The position numbers and the translations under genes were made by a program. From the NCBI GenBank assembly GCA_944472155.2, contig OX235279.1, positions 178,539,868-178,603,867 on the forward strand: a stretch of 64,000 nucleotides of DNA, in the 5' to 3' direction. This document shows, in pieces, positions 1 through 12,749 of the stretch (positions within the stretch are counted from its first letter, which is position 1; each line of letters starts with the position of its first letter). The notes under the pieces were generated by a model. The model was not told where the DNA came from. It made no database searches and was given only the letters and a program-made list of their open reading frames with translations. Source of the DNA: Trichobilharzia szidati. Its lineage: Eukaryota > Platyhelminthes > Trematoda > Strigeidida > Schistosomatidae.

Positions 1-1545
1 TACAACTAAATGTAGTAAATTAGGGTTGATAGCTACTTCATTAATCTGTTAATATGCGGTGACATCAAATAGACTGTTTACCTGACAATGACTTAGGAAA
101 ACAATTTTTTATTTATTTCCAATATGCCGTTGAATCATTTGATATTACCTAGTATCCATCATTTTTATAATCAGCAAATACAGTATTTGAATATCTACCT
201 TATGGGTATTAAATAACTCACGCTTTTATGCATCTAATTACAGCGAGTATTACAAAAGTATCCACTGTTCATTTGATGTGTCGTGCCAGCCGTTTGGAAG
301 GACATTAAAACTGTACCTATATCTAAGTCATCTACTGAAACATGTATTAAATTTAGACCTACTGCTGTTACCCCATCTTTTCTAAAATCTATGGGAAAGT
401 TACTCTTACTTAATCTCGAACCTTGACCTAAAGCCTTTAATGATCCCAAACAATTCGCCTACAAACATAGTAAAGTACTTTAGATGCAGCTGCAGTCTTG
501 CCCCATAACATTGTCTCCAGTTTAAACAAGGGGGCTAAATTTTAGACACTTTTTTCTCGAAATCAAAGCTCTCCCCTAGTAATATGTTGAGTATATGCAA
601 CCTGTATCTCCTACAGCTGGAGAAATAGAGAGTGCATTGGTTTGGTATGTCTTTAACCACTTCCATGAGAATCTGAGACCGATTTTTGCTGCAAATGAGA
701 GATATATGCCCTCTGTGATTCATTTTTATTACATATATATCGTAGATACACTTCCTTGTAAATTAAGTACCACTTTTCACCTAGAAGAATCTGGTTGGCT
801 GTTTCAAGGTCATTTGACTTTGGCATCTATTGTTAACTCTTGCCAGCAAAAGTTGTGAATAACTGCAGGTTTAATGTAGAAGCCAATATGTAAATAGATG
901 GTTAGAAAGCAGCAATCCAGCATGGCAGGCTTACATGAACGAAAGTGACCTTCACGTGTCTAACTCTTTTAATGACCTCGAGCATGCGAGATAATTTCAT
1001 TCGTTTTTACCAGCCAGTGTAAACCAATTTGATTTCTTTGTGATCACTGCTTCGTTGTAAAGTAGAGGTTCCTCGTCTTCAGTATACTTCTGCGCAGTTC
1101 ATCCAGTTACTCGACTGTCGTACCTTTGGTTGACTTCAAAAAGAGTGAAGCTGGGGCTATCTAAGTGTAATTTGTAGTGTGCAGTATATTAAGACTGTTC
1201 TGCTACTGTTAGTGGAGTTGATCTTTTCACCTGTTATTCGTCCGGTGTGGTCGAAAAAATGGGATGACAATGGCAGTTATAATTAGTATAGGTTATGTGG
1301 ATTTAGAAAAAAGAAAGCAAGAGAACGTAGAAACAGACAGCTAATGAATTTTGAAGTTGATATATATGCATGGTACATATATATCGGTAATAATAGTGAC
1401 AGTGTAGGGGAAAAATTAGCTGGAATTGTCAGGAGAGTAAGACAGTGGAGGATATGAAGAAATAAAGGATGAGGTTAGGTGTATGCCCATTAATAGTGTG
1501 TGAGTTCTGATGAGATAGGCTATTTGTACTCCGTCTTTGTGTGTC
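1..1545. other. No gene recognised
   Basis: AT-rich sequence with short open frames on both strands, none with recognisable domains or splice-bounded structure. I see no tRNA-like box, LTR or inverted repeat here. Confidence 0.5.
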
Positions 1546-1830
1546 TTAATTGTTGTCCAGCCTTCGCTTAAGGCTGGTCATGGACGGTGCAGTAGCCACA
1601 TCTGCAGGTAGGGAGTTCCAGGGACAGCAAACCCGCAGTGAAAAGAAATGAGAGAGCACTTGAGTCTTTACCCTCTGGTGGGCTATCTTACGTGGGCTCC
1701 TACGAACAAGCGCATACGTAATTAATGGAAGAATTCTTTCGTTTGGGTGATCCTGGTTATTTGTTATCCTATAGGTCACGTGCGCTCCTTGAATACGACG
1801 TGCATTTTCCCGTCTAACAGGAAATATCCA
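1546..1830 (-). mobile_element. CR1-like LINE, 3'-end fragment
   Basis: The minus frame contains RITNNQDHPNERILPLITYA, then RKIAHQRVKTQVLSHFFSLR and WNSLPADVATAPSM. This matches the C-terminus of ORF2 in the + strand element at 2.0-6.4 kb (ILNDQAHPNKSILPL, RIAHQRPKTRVRSHFFSLRV). It is the severely 5'-truncated tail of a related CR1-like LINE. Confidence 0.8.
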
Positions 1831-2117
1831 CTTTTGTGAATAATTCGTTTGGGAAACCTGATCTTCCTATCCGGCGAATTTTATTCAACCATTTCTTCTT
1901 CACCGAGCCTGTGTTTGGTACTTCCCACTGTCTCGAACTACTGCCCAAGCTTCAGGTGCTACTTCTGTAGCAACATCCCCCTCACTCTTTCAAATATACA
2001 GGACTTGTTGGTCTGTTACGTGATTGTTGTGAAGCCGAATAACCCGAAAGTTACAGGTAAAGTCAAAAGCTTTTACTTATATACTTTATCTTTCTGTTCT
2101 GTGCTTTCTACTGTCTT

Positions 2118-3437
2118 TTGCCGTCAGTCTATTGGACAAAACTCCACTGTCTCTTATCACTTAATCATCGATATTATTTTAGGAGTAAGCAATGGGTACA
2201 TTGTAGATGTGACACCGGAGTACCAAAGGTATATTACGATTTTATGCGTAAGAACCCATGCCCATGTTTCTGGTACATATACCCAAGTTGCCGTCCTAAT
2301 GCAGCCTCGTGTAGTTCCTCGAAAGCTACAGATGGCATAGAGATATCAGGAAAAAACGTGAAACGTTTTACTCCCACCAACTCAGAAAACAGCACAATTG
2401 CATGTAAATCGGGGATACCAAAATCCACACCGGTTATACTTGCAATTCCTGCCATAACTGCCCCAGACACAGAGGTTGAAGCACCAAGGGTACCTGTCGC
2501 TGGGAAAAGACCCTTACCGTCCACCAGTAAAAGTGGCCACAGCACTGCGACACATAATAATACCCAGTTGCACCAGACGAAACAAAACGGTCTTAAGGGG
2601 AATGACAAATGTGCGAGGACCGAACCTAAATCCACGGTCAGTCGATCAAACTGCGTTATCCTCTTTAATGTACCAGACTGTAGCAGTAGTCTGCTGGAAA
2701 ACAGGGCCCTGTTTGATCAGGAACAGTGGTCCAACTTATGTGGCACACTGGGTCTGGACATCCAACCAGTAAAACTGTGCAGATTGTATAAGGGCACTGC
2801 TGCTCCTCAAGGCAAACCATCCCCATTGAGGGTAACACTAGGCTCTGCCGAAGATGCCGAAAAAGTTTCATTGACTTCCCAAGTCCTTTCTATAGGGAGG
2901 ACCTGCAATATACGTGTTAGGCCAGATAGGCCATGGAAGGAAAGACAGATGGCGAGGGAGTCGCCAGAGCTTATTCCTTCTGCCTCCATGGTTGTTCACG
3001 GCATTCCCGAACTGGAAACTGGGAACGCTTGTGAGAAGCACTGTCACGATGTCCAGCAATGGAGATGGTTGGCATCCCAGATGGGTCTGGGAAGTTCAGG
3101 GGCTGTCTCTATTTTTAGACTGCCTCGACCCACTCACCTAATGTCAATTAACACCCCACGTCTGTTAGCTGTTAAGTTCAGCTCCCGAGACCACTTGACC
3201 ACTGCTCTCCAGAGATGGTACGAGACCAAGGACAAGGTCAGCAGACACATTCGCTGCTGCGAGAGCCGGCCGCGTACCCAAAGGAGAGAGCAAAACGTTG
3301 TCATAGAACATCCCCAACCCCTAGTCACAATACAGCGGTGCAGCACGGACGATGATAGCCAGTGTCATCCAAGTGCTCCGATTGAATCAGAAGAAAAAAA
3401 CGCCAACAGGCCGGTTCCCGGGGAATCGGCCAACTAG
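2118..3437 (+). pseudogene. CR1-like ORF1 protein
   Basis: An open frame of about 439 residues directly upstream of the LINE endonuclease. The middle carries CVILFNVPDCSSS, WSNLCGTLGLD, PVKLCRLYKG, PSPLRVTLGSAEDAEKV and IRVRPDRPWKERQMAR. This is the RRM-like pattern of CR1-group ORF1 proteins, which bind element RNA. The first 60 or so residues are probably 5' untranslated sequence read through. A basic C-terminal stretch (CESRPRTQRREQNVV) fits nucleic-acid binding. It ends about 60 bases before ORF2. Confidence 0.65.
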
Positions 3438-3500
3438 TTCGTAGGATAACTCCTCAACCGACAGCCCACATCACGTCAACCACCCCCCCAATACGGGGAC

Positions 3501-6335
3501 GTGGTGAGACTGACTACCAGTTGCCTGTACAGTAATGTGAGAGGTCTAAGAGGCAAAATAGCTGAACTTAGATACCTAAAATCACAGCTGAACTCCAAAA
3601 TCATAATACTGACAGAAACCTGGCTAACCCCTACGGTGGCAGACAGCGAAGTCAGTATAAATGATATTGTCCTTGTCAGGCGAGATAGGGATCTGAAAGA
3701 AGGAGGTGGAGTCGCCATATACGTCGACAAACAGCTCAGATGTGTCCATGCAATCGACCCTCCCCTCATTGAGCTCCCTGACTCCATATGGTGCCATTTC
3801 ACCGTTGGGTACTGTAAGTATCTAGTGGGCAGCATTTACAGATCACCTTCATGTGGAGCAGACCACAACCAGGTACTGCTGAATGCAATTTCAGCGACAC
3901 ATGACATGGGTTATGATCAAATTGTCATAGCCGGAGACTTCAATGCCCCATCTCTTAACTTGATGACGGGATGTGCCCAGGACAGATTTGAGTGAAATCT
4001 GCTGCATACCATCACGGAGGCCGGATTCACCGAAAATGTCAGAATGGATACTAGATGGGGCCCAGATGGGAAGTCTTCTAGACTGGATTACGTGCTCACT
4101 AGTGACCAGCTACTAGTGGAAAACGTTCAGATCACGACTCCCATAGGTTGTAGTGACCACGCGGTCATAACTTTCGACATAGTCCTCCGCGAGCGTTTAC
4201 AGTGGGACAATACTCAGCCCTATCTGTGTTATAACAAAGCCAATTGCACCGAAATGCGAAGACTTTTGTCTGAAGCAAATTGGCCAAAAAATTGGACAGA
4301 GCTTACAGTAGAAGAACACTGGGGAGTGGTAAAGGAGATCATTCACCAGGCGATCTCAGACACTGTTCCTTTGGTCACACCTAAAGCTAGAAAGCAACGT
4401 TCATGGCTAAAAAGGGAGACACAACGCCTTCTACAGGCGAAGCGAAAAGCCTGGTTTGCGTGGCGAGTATCTCAGAGTCAACCCGAACATGAAGTGTACC
4501 TCGAACTCAGGAGTCGGTGTAACATACGAGTCCGGAGTGACAGAAGGACATTTCAGAGAAACCTCGTCAATAAGCTTCTCGTGAACCCCAAAAGCCTATA
4601 CAGGTTTATGTCTGAAAGAAAACCGACCAACCAGGGAGCTTGCAATCTAGTGGGTTCTGATGGGAAATCTCTTACTAGTCTTGAAATGGTAGAGACATTC
4701 AGTCTAGCCTTTCACAGGCAACTGAACAGTAACGAGGATTTCACCCCCACAAAACATCAAGATTACAATGCAAGACCAACGTGCGAAAACCTGCTGGGTA
4801 CATTTCAAATTACCCTGGCTATGGTACTCGTAAAATTGGGAAAGTTGGCTTCGGGAAAGTCTGCAGGTTGCGATGACATCAGACCATCCGTCCCGAAGCA
4901 GTGTTCAGAAAGTCTCTGCCAACCCCTAAGTGATCTGTTTCAACACTCCTTTGATGTAGGGAAACTTCCATGTGAATGGAAACGAGCCATCCTATCCCCT
5001 ATCTTCAAGGGTGGTGACCGGCAGAACGCGACCAGTTACAGACCAGTTGCGCTACTCCCAGTGATATCGAAGATATTGGAAAGTCTCATTGACGACCACA
5101 TGAGAAAATACTTCGACGGGACTAACCTACTCCATGAAGCACAGCACGGTTTCAGGAGGGGAAGATCCTGTGTGACGAATCTTCTACTAGCTTGGAACGA
5201 TTGGACACTATCATGGGATGTAAAGGTACCAGTCCATGTGATCTTTCTCGACTTTGCGAAAGCATTCGACACAGTTCACCATGGTCTGCTCCTTCACAAA
5301 ATAAACAAAGCGGGTGTTTCTGGAGCACTTCTCGCATGGCTGGAAGATTATTTAGGCGAGAGAGAATTCTGCACCTAAGTCAACCGCATCCGATCATCCT
5401 GGCACACCTCGGCATAAGGGGTTCCTCAGGGTTCTATCTTAGGGCCGTTGATGTTTTTGATTTTTATCAACGACCTGCCCTGTCAACTGAATTGCTCTGC
5501 GCTTCTCTACGCTGACGAAGTAAAGATTTGGAGAGCAATAAACTCATCGGAAGACTCCGGCAGATTGCAGACTGACCTGCAAACGCTGGGAGACTGGGCT
5601 CTGGGGAACGGAATGCCTTTCAACTTAAAGAAGGGCAAAGTAGTGCAACTTCATTCTGGCAGGTCACAGAGTGCAAATTACACCCTTGGTGACCAGAACT
5701 TGAGTTGTGTGCCATCAGAACGCGATCTAGGCCTTATTTTAACAGGAAAGCTAGACACCAGTGTAAATTACACGAGGGACGTCGCCAAAGATTACGCTAC
5801 TTTACACTTTATGCATAGGCAGCTGGGAGCTCTTACTCCTGAACTATTCCTAACGTTGTATACGACATACGTGCGGCCACTCCTTGAGGTGCATAATATC
5901 ATTGCTCCTCCGCTGCTCAAAAGGGATGCTAACATGCTAGAAAGTGTCCTGAGACGAGCGACAAAATGGGTGATCGGCCTCCGCAACAAATCATATGAGG
6001 AGAGACTGAAGAAATTAAGTCTTTTCACACTTAGTTACCGTAGTCACAGGGGAGACCTCATCACCGTCTATAAGATCTTAAATGACCAGGCCCATCCTAA
6101 TAAGAGCATCCTGCCATTAAGTGATTATAGGCTTCCACGAGGTAACCCGTTAAGAATAGCACACCAGAGACCAAAGACTCGAGTGCGTTCACATTTCTTC
6201 TCGCTTCGAGTTTGCCGTCTCTGGAACGCTTTACCGGCGGCCGTAACTACAGCTCCATCTGTGGAGACTTTTAAGCGGAAGCTGGACAATCATGCAGAAA
6301 TGCATGGTTTGTGTCTCAATGGCTTACCCTCTTAA
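3501..6335 (+). pseudogene. CR1-like ORF2 (endonuclease plus reverse transcriptase), disrupted
   Basis: Endonuclease motifs come first: LYSNVRGLRGK, LTETWLT, GGGVAIYVDK, SIYRSPS, VIAGDFNAPS, SRLDYVLTS and GCSDHAVITFD. Reverse transcriptase follows: GKSAGCDDIRPS, WKRAILSPIFKGGDR, SYRPVALLPVISKILE, AQHGFRRGRSCVTNLLL, VIFLDFAKAFDTVHHGLL, VPQGSILGPLMFLIFINDLP and LLYADEVKIW. The C-terminal part has RRATKWVIGLRNKSYEERLK and SHFFSLRVCRLWNALPA. An in-frame TGA lies at about 3993-3995 and a frameshift lies between 5378 and 5448. The catalytic YADD box reads YADE, a further sign of decay. Confidence 0.88.
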
Positions 6336-6486
6336 AATTTGAAACCACATTGTCAATGGATAAGCATACAAGCTAAATCCCCACGACCCGCCCTGTCTTC
6401 TCCCACTGTACCGACTACTCTATCTTTTCTTTCTTTCTTTATTATTTCACTTATCTCAACCTATATTATCTACACTACAACCTACT

Positions 6487-6674
6487 ATTATGCCATCCTG
6501 AGAAACATGTTGAAAGTAGTCAGCAGGACTAGTGGTGTAAAACTCAGTCAGCTCGTCACTACTTTAGTAGAAGGGCATCTGAATACATGCGGAAAATGGT
6601 CTGAAACCATACTCTTCGACCCCCAAAACCCCCTCTATTCCCAACTCTCGCCTTGTATCTCATCAAGTAGAACC
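6487..6674 (+). repeat. LINE 3'-end fragment, inverted copy of 7594-7783
   Basis: Encodes YAILRNMLKVVSRTSGVKLS and GKWSETILFDPQNPLYSQLS, nearly identical to the C-terminus of the minus-strand LINE ORF at 7488-8960. The two copies face each other about 0.9 kb apart. The high identity suggests one of them is recent. Confidence 0.8.
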
Positions 6675-7487
6675 AGAAATCAGTACAAAATAATATATGC
6701 TCGTACAACCAAGTAGAGGAACTCAACGATACCATATTTGGCCCGTGTTCTAAGCGACAGAGACAATGTTAAGCGAGAAACCTATGACTTACTTTGTTAT
6801 TGATAACATAATTTTAGGCTCTTTTATTTCTCTCTTATTTTGTATTCTATAGTGAACTCCTTCTCAAACATACTTAGCTACCTAAATTATTAACATTGGC
6901 TTCCGTTTTTGCACTTTACTGTATTCCTTCTTTTGTGTATCCACTGGTTCCGACTATATTAGCACTGAGTATTACAAAATTGTCCTGACATTAACCATCA
7001 TGTAATTATTAATTTCTGTAGTTGTTTTTTTAAATTATTTTTTCGGCAATATTAACTGACATTGGTTGTGAACGCCATTGTCACCACCTTAAAAATTTTT
7101 TGTGTTATTCAGGATTACTCACACTACCACTACAAACACTGCATTAGACCTGACAATAAAAAACAAAACGACAACCCTGAAATGTTATTTTATGATTGTT
7201 GGGTGTCGTTTCAACCTAAATTAACTGATCATCTTGACGATAAACATTCTTAAATATCATTTCATAACTTCTTGTATGACTATAGCTTAACTGTCACCAT
7301 GCATAATCATATCATAGCTTCCACTACCCAATACTGAGATATTATTTTATGATGTTTATTTTCCTTTCTACTTCTTGGTACTTTTTCGCATTTATAATTA
7401 TTTTGTGTTTATCCTGATTTTTTCTTCTTTATTTTCTTTTTGCTGTTGGTGTCTTTAGATTTTGTCTTTGTTTGTTTAATACTCCTT
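6675..7487. other. AT-rich spacer between two inverted LINE ends
   Basis: No coding frame with known domains. The sequence is T-rich on the + strand and ends near an ATT repeat at about 7579-7590 that marks the LINE 3' tail. It may hold untranslated sequence of the flanking LINE copies. Confidence 0.4.
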
Positions 7488-8960
7488 TTAAATGTTTGCA
7501 AAATTAGATGCAAATATTGCAGATATGTGCTGAAAATTCCACACTGTACCACTAGTACTGTTTCTGGAATAAAGCAAATTATTATTATTATTGGTTCTAC
7601 TTGATGAGATACAAGGCGAGAGTTGGGAATAGAGGGGGTTTTGGGGGTCGAAGAGTATGGTTTCAGACCATTTTCCGCATGTATTCCGATGCCCTTCTAC
7701 TAAAGTAGTGACGAGCTGACTGAGTTTTACACCACTAGTCCTGCTGACTACTTTCAACATGTTTCTCAGGATGGCATAATCCTTTTTCAGTAGACCAGGA
7801 AAGACTAACGGGGAGCAGTAAAATAGAATATGTAAGATACAAGAGTTGACAAATTGTGAAAGTAGAGGTTGGGTGATTCCAGATTGTCTAAGTTTCTTAA
7901 TGTAGTACGTTAGACAGAACACTTTCTTAGAAATCGTCAGGATTTGAGATGTCCAAGTAAGGTCGGAAGATAGAACTAGATCAAGGTACTTTGCATTAGA
8001 CTTAGTTTCAATTTTAGTCCCCTCAATGCAACAGGCTTCATGAGAACTTACTAGTGTTTGTAGATCTCGTTTATGACTAAAGGAGAAGTCAATAGTCTGG
8101 CATTTTGAGGGATTCAGCATGAGGCCATTTAGTTTAGACCACTGATTGATGTCCGACAGAAAGCTATTTAATTTGAAACAGTCTGACTGAGACTTAACGG
8201 GAAGCGAAACAGTCAGGTCATCTGCATGTTTGACGAAGTTGATTTCGTCTGAAAGAGGTAAGTCATGTAAGAAGAAGGAAAAGGGAAACGGAGAGAGAAC
8301 AGCACCCTGAGGAACTCCAGCTTCAGTAAGCAAAGGAGAGGAAGAAACACCATTATATACCGTGTACTGCATCCTATGACAGAAGTAAGAGTGTGGCCAC
8401 TTGATGGCCCAGGGCACAGTTTGTGTAAGGCTAAGCTTGTTTAACAATAGGCCTCTAGGTACAGAGTCGAAGGCTGATGTATAGTCACGGACAGTACAAC
8501 GGACAAACTTGGCCCCTTTGTCTAAGGAGGATACAATGTTGTGATGAAACACAGCAGCAGCGTCCAAAGTACTTCTACCCTGTTTGTAAACAAACTGCTT
8601 TGGATAGTTTGAGACACTTAGTTTCAAAAAAGGAGGGGTAATAGCGATAGGTCTAAACTTAACATTATTACCAAAACCTGACTTGGGTACAGGGATGATT
8701 TTAATATCTTTCCACAGAGAAGGTACAACATTATTAGAAAAAGAAGTATTAAAAATGTTTGTAAGTGGGTTCCTTAAAATATCAGCACATTTCCTTAGGA
8801 CAATGGCAAGTATATCACCAGGACCTAGACTCTGGGAAGGTTTAAGAGATTTTAAACATTTGAGAACATCAGAAGTTTTAAAACTATTAAAATCACTACA
8901 ATTTCCAATTTCATTTGGAGGGTAGCCACTGGGTTTTCCTTCGTTTAAATAGCAGTGCAA
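7488..8960 (-). mobile_element. Non-LTR reverse transcriptase fragment (jockey/CR1 superfamily)
   Basis: A continuous 490-codon minus-strand frame of a LINE reverse transcriptase: SLKPSQSLGPGDILAIVLRK, NNVVPSLWKDIKIIPVPK, FRPIAITPPFLKL, YKQGRSTLDAAAVFHHNIVS, YTSAFDSVPRGLLLNKL, GVPQGAVLSPFPFSFFLHDL, FVKHADDLTVSLP and LNPSKCQTIDFSF. The catalytic box is HADD rather than YADD. The endonuclease and ORF1 are not seen upstream, so the copy is 5'-truncated. It differs from the CR1-like elements elsewhere in the window and ends in an ATT-rich tail at about 7580. Confidence 0.85.
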
Positions 8961-9255
8961 CCTTTTTGGTCGATACTGGTAATATCAACATAGCCGTTTT
9001 ACCGTTTGGCAGAGGCTGAACTAAATGTTTCAGCTATTTTCAAACCAATGAGAGATTGATCGTTTGAACCTACCAGCTATAATTTTATGGTCAAAATTCA
9101 GAGAAGGGACATGTTCGAAAATTTTGTACAAATGGTTCGTATCGTTGGTATCAGAGAAGGGCGGGTGGTGTATGCATCCCAACATAATTATTTATTTTTC
9201 TGATAAAGTTGCGACTGCTATTGAGTGAGAATGAAGGAAGTTGAGTGTCAATTTC

Positions 9256-9374
9256 ACAAGTGTGAAGACGGTGTGAAAACGCACAAAAAGAACATACGAG
9301 AGTGATAATAATTAGTTGACTATTGTCACTCTCATATGTTCTTTCGTACATTTTCACACCATCTTCACACTTGT
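9256..9374. repeat. Short hairpin repeat
   Basis: Two arms of about 54 bp (9256-9309 and 9321-9374) are reverse complements with a few mismatches, separated by about 11 bp. The left arm starts ACAAGTGTGAAGACGGTGTG and the right arm ends with its complement. No coding content. It could be a MITE-like foldback. Confidence 0.8.
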
Positions 9375-9404
9375 TCCATTTACTTTTGATTTTGTTATAG
9401 CCTC

Positions 9405-9566
9405 ACTCCACACAGTGTCTTTAATACAAGTATGGAATTTTCATCATATGATATCGGTAGTCTATATTTGGCAGGCCGACCATTAACATCAGGTGTGCAT
9501 CGGCCGGGTACCCGATCCCGGCCCAAGTGCATGGTCGGCAAGCGTCCTGACTGCTGTGCCTTATAT
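9405..9566 (-). repeat. tRNA-derived SINE, family 2
   Basis: On the minus strand the head reads GGCACAGCAGTCAGGACGCT, a tRNA-like A box, followed by a decayed B-box region. The body ACCTGATGTTAATGGTCGGC and a tail containing TTCCATACTTGTA match the copies at 52367-52548 and 54768-54938. It is one of several SINE families here sharing a tRNA-like head. Confidence 0.7.
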
Positions 9567-10680
9567 TTAAATTAGTGTTCAGTGTAAGTCATACTACCTC
9601 TGTCAGTGAGCAACCTAAATCACCAACTTCTACGGAGTGGAATTTTTCACTATCAAAAATGAGACAACCACCACATCCTTCTTCTTAGCCATGTCTAAAG
9701 TGGGAGTTTCCTGGAGATTTTAGTAGTCTGTCACTGAAATCAGAAGGTAACAAGGTCTTGGGAACTAATTATACGGAAGCCATACAAATTGAAAGTAAAT
9801 GGTGAAGATATGGAATTTTATTACAGATGGGGCAAGCGTCCATAGGCAAAGGAGTAGGGGATCTTTGTGTTTTGGTGACGGCTGAGGCAAAATGAAAGAG
9901 ATGATGCTGTGATTCCGTTGAGGTTGAATGATAATTAGATGATAGACTGACCAGTGCATTGAGGGTTCGGTGTGTAAAGCCCTCATGGTTTTCTTTGAGG
10001 AAGAGGGTGTAGGTGGTTGTTCATTTAGCCTATTAGAGGAAGGTGATAGGTGCATAGAAGGTGGGGTATCCTGGGTGTCTGAAGGGGACAGGTTTGAGGA
10101 TGAGGAAGCAATGCTCGACATTAGGCTGATTGGTGGTTTTACTGTGAGGTGTGGGAAAGTGAAAAAATGGTGAGGGGGTCGCCCAAATGGAGCTTTAAAA
10201 AGATGGTTTTGCCGTTAAGAGTGTGTTTGTGGAGTTGAGGAACCTGCTTGTGGGTCACCAAGCAGAATATAATGTAAATCAGGCAGCTGAGTCTATTGAA
10301 GTGTGCGCCTGTTAAATTCGACATTACGCCGCCTCATAGTGGTAGTTAGGTGGCTGCAGCTCGTGATAAGGGAAGAAGTAGGGTTGACTAAGTTACATTG
10401 GGCACATTAGATGTCCTTTTAGGAGATTTAAGCATACGAGAATTAGAGGACGTTGGAGCAGACTTGTGAGTGTTTAACAGGCACAGGAGTTCTGTTACTT
10501 ACAGTTTCAAGCGAAACCTTAGAATTAAATGGGAAGGTATCACAAAAATCTTCGATACCTTAAGTAGGGCCGGTATGACCTTCATTGGCACCTTTTGCCT
10601 AACAACTGGAGAAATACTGGATTTAGTGTTGGTAGCCGCGTCAAGCTTCGTTTTTTGGCCATTGAGTGGGGGATTCCTAT
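9567..10680. other. Unassigned sequence
   Basis: Several overlapping open frames but no domain I recognise. A minus frame (9765-10121) is rich in Ser, Pro and Thr near its start (SSIASSSSNLSPSDTQ) and could be a decayed LINE ORF1 belonging to the minus-strand reverse transcriptase at 7.5-9.0 kb. I cannot support that beyond position and orientation. Confidence 0.3.
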
Positions 10681-10689
10681 AATGTTAAT

Positions 10690-11770
10690 AATAATAACAA
10701 TTTATATTTCGTATAAACGGGTAAGTTTACAAGAAATGCATGCCATTTTTACAGCCACGATCAGTAATGTTTTAAATTACAATCCTGAAGTATCATAAAT
10801 TAATACTTCAAAAGTTTAAACTGGTCAATTATTGTACAAGCAATCAGAACAGGTTCCTATAAATGTTAGATTGTAAACCGTTCACTGAGGTCACCATCAA
10901 AGTTGAGCGACAACCCAAACTTCGTTCCGTTTCCTGCTGATCGTTATGGTCAACCAGTGAACAGCGTATATCTGGGTGCGTGCTATGCTGCCACGTGATT
11001 GAACGCTATTTCAGGAAGAGCAGAAAATTCTGCGCAGCTGCAAAATGGTATAAAATGCGATTGTGGATAATACATCATTGGAAGTATAGTTACAAGATAA
11101 ATACAAGGAGAAGAAGCTATATAGTACTTGAAATGATAGTTTACATTTGCAATGTTTAATGCTAACCATATTGGTCTAAGCATGGAAAATATGACATTTT
11201 CGATGAAGATATAGCTTTGTTCAAACATTGGTGTTGTTATGTTTTTCAATCAAACCAACCAGACTTAAAGCAAGCTACAAATATGAATACAGAGCAAGTT
11301 CCTGCTTCAGTAAAGGCCTAGGTAGTTTAGACCAGATAGAGTATAATAGTGCGTAAATAAAAAGATTATTGTGAGGTAGGTAAGTAATATTTAAGTGAGG
11401 AGTGAATTCAAAGATTCGGAAAATTAGAAGCTGTAGAACAAGCTGACCTGTAAGATGCCTCACGAACTTCTGTATGGCCCAACGGGTAGCTTCTTGACAA
11501 GAAGCTGAACAGGCTTGTAGATAGTAGGAGTCAAAGCACTTTTTATTTATAATTAGATCTGTACAACCCTTGTTATTTTTTGTTGAGGGTTCAGACTGAT
11601 GTTTAATTCTCGAGCTGTCAAAAAATGCATGTTGCTGTCCTACAGATCGGAACGATTCACATTTGTGACCACTACCATATCTGCTGGTCAGCATGGGTGG
11701 GTTGTTTGTTTTTAACAGGGGCTGGTAGTATTTTTTGGTGAATGGTTTCACCTTCTGGAATACCGTGCTG
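10690..11770. repeat. Dispersed repeat module C, copy 1
   Basis: Matches 20805-21860 in the same orientation over about 1 kb. Shared landmarks include TTTCGTATAAACGGGTAAGT, AAGTTGAGCGACAACCCAAA, AACGCTATTT, ATTGGAAGTATAG and CTACAGATCGGA. It has no recognisable coding content and is part of the repeat family that makes up 14.3-22.4 kb. Confidence 0.75.
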
Positions 11771-12700
11771 GGTACAATGTTGGATTGGTGTCCAGTCGTG
11801 AATGATGCGTATTAAACACTTATTACGTTAACATTGCGTATATTTTCAAAACTGCCTACTCTCCTAAAAAGGTGCTGGTCACTAACAAAGTGGCTTGCAT
11901 CCGCGGCGCTAATCAATTCGGACATTGTTGGACAGGATATACTAGTTAAAGATTTACGTAATCTTTTGCAGGTAAACTAGGAATCTGTCATCTAACATGC
12001 CTTTAAAAGTGTGTTTTTCAATGTTCTCATGTTGGCGCTCTCGGCCAAACTGAAAACAGTCGCATTATACTTGCATTGAAAACGCTTCGTCACTTCCGTG
12101 GAAATGTGATCAGTAATTCTCTCACAAGACCAGAGCGTACCGTAAGTTAGGATAATTAGTGGACCTAATCAGATACTGAAGCGGTAAGAAGTCATGAACC
12201 AATGAAAAAACGCATATATTTTCCAGCTTACTGGCTTGGGTGGATGTTTGTTGTGCAGATGATGAGCTGTTGACTTTTTATAACTTAGCTTTTTGTTAAC
12301 GTCCACATGTCATTGATGATCGACGAAAATTTCTACAGTGGAGTGCTTTATGTGCACTCGCGGTGTTACAATCTACCGCCTGTACTGGCACATGTGTGTA
12401 CTGCCCAGAGGCATCGATTTGAGTAGAACCAGACGATATTAGATCAGTCTGTGTATTGCAAGGACTATCTAGGTCAAAGCCTTCGGTTATTTAAACACTT
12501 AGGGAAGTTATCATTTCTTTTGACACGGCTAAAAAGATTGATATCAGTATGGACAGATGACGGTGAGGCTATATGTAGGTTTGGACCTTCTGAGTGACAT
12601 TTCCAAGCGGGGTATTTTGGTAGTATGGATTCAGCTAGATGAAAAGAAACGACAGACAGGCCCTGGGGATGGAACGCAAATTTAATGTGAACAATCCATG
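11771..12700. other. No feature recognised
   Basis: AT-rich non-coding sequence between a dispersed repeat and a CR1-like fragment. I see no conserved frame, tRNA box or terminal repeat. Confidence 0.4.
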
Positions 12701-12749
12701 TATGCAGCCCAGTTCAGTAACCCAGTTCCGTTACAATTGAATGACTTGA

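Larger units (their letters stand above)
2000..6440 (+). mobile_element. CR1-like non-LTR retrotransposon, nearly full length, degenerate
   Basis: Two consecutive reading regions on the + strand form a LINE: an ORF1-like protein (2118-3437) and an ORF2 with apurinic endonuclease and reverse transcriptase (3501-6335). ORF2 is broken by one stop and one frameshift, so the copy is inactive. After the ORF2 stop the sequence becomes T-rich with a TTTC repeat near 6426-6445, which I take as the 3' end. The 5' boundary is not visible; 2000 is approximate. Confidence 0.85.

Noticed and set aside
1849..2340. Upstream open frame before the CR1 ORF1
   Set aside because: It overlaps ORF1 in another frame and has no domain; probably 5' sequence of the LINE.
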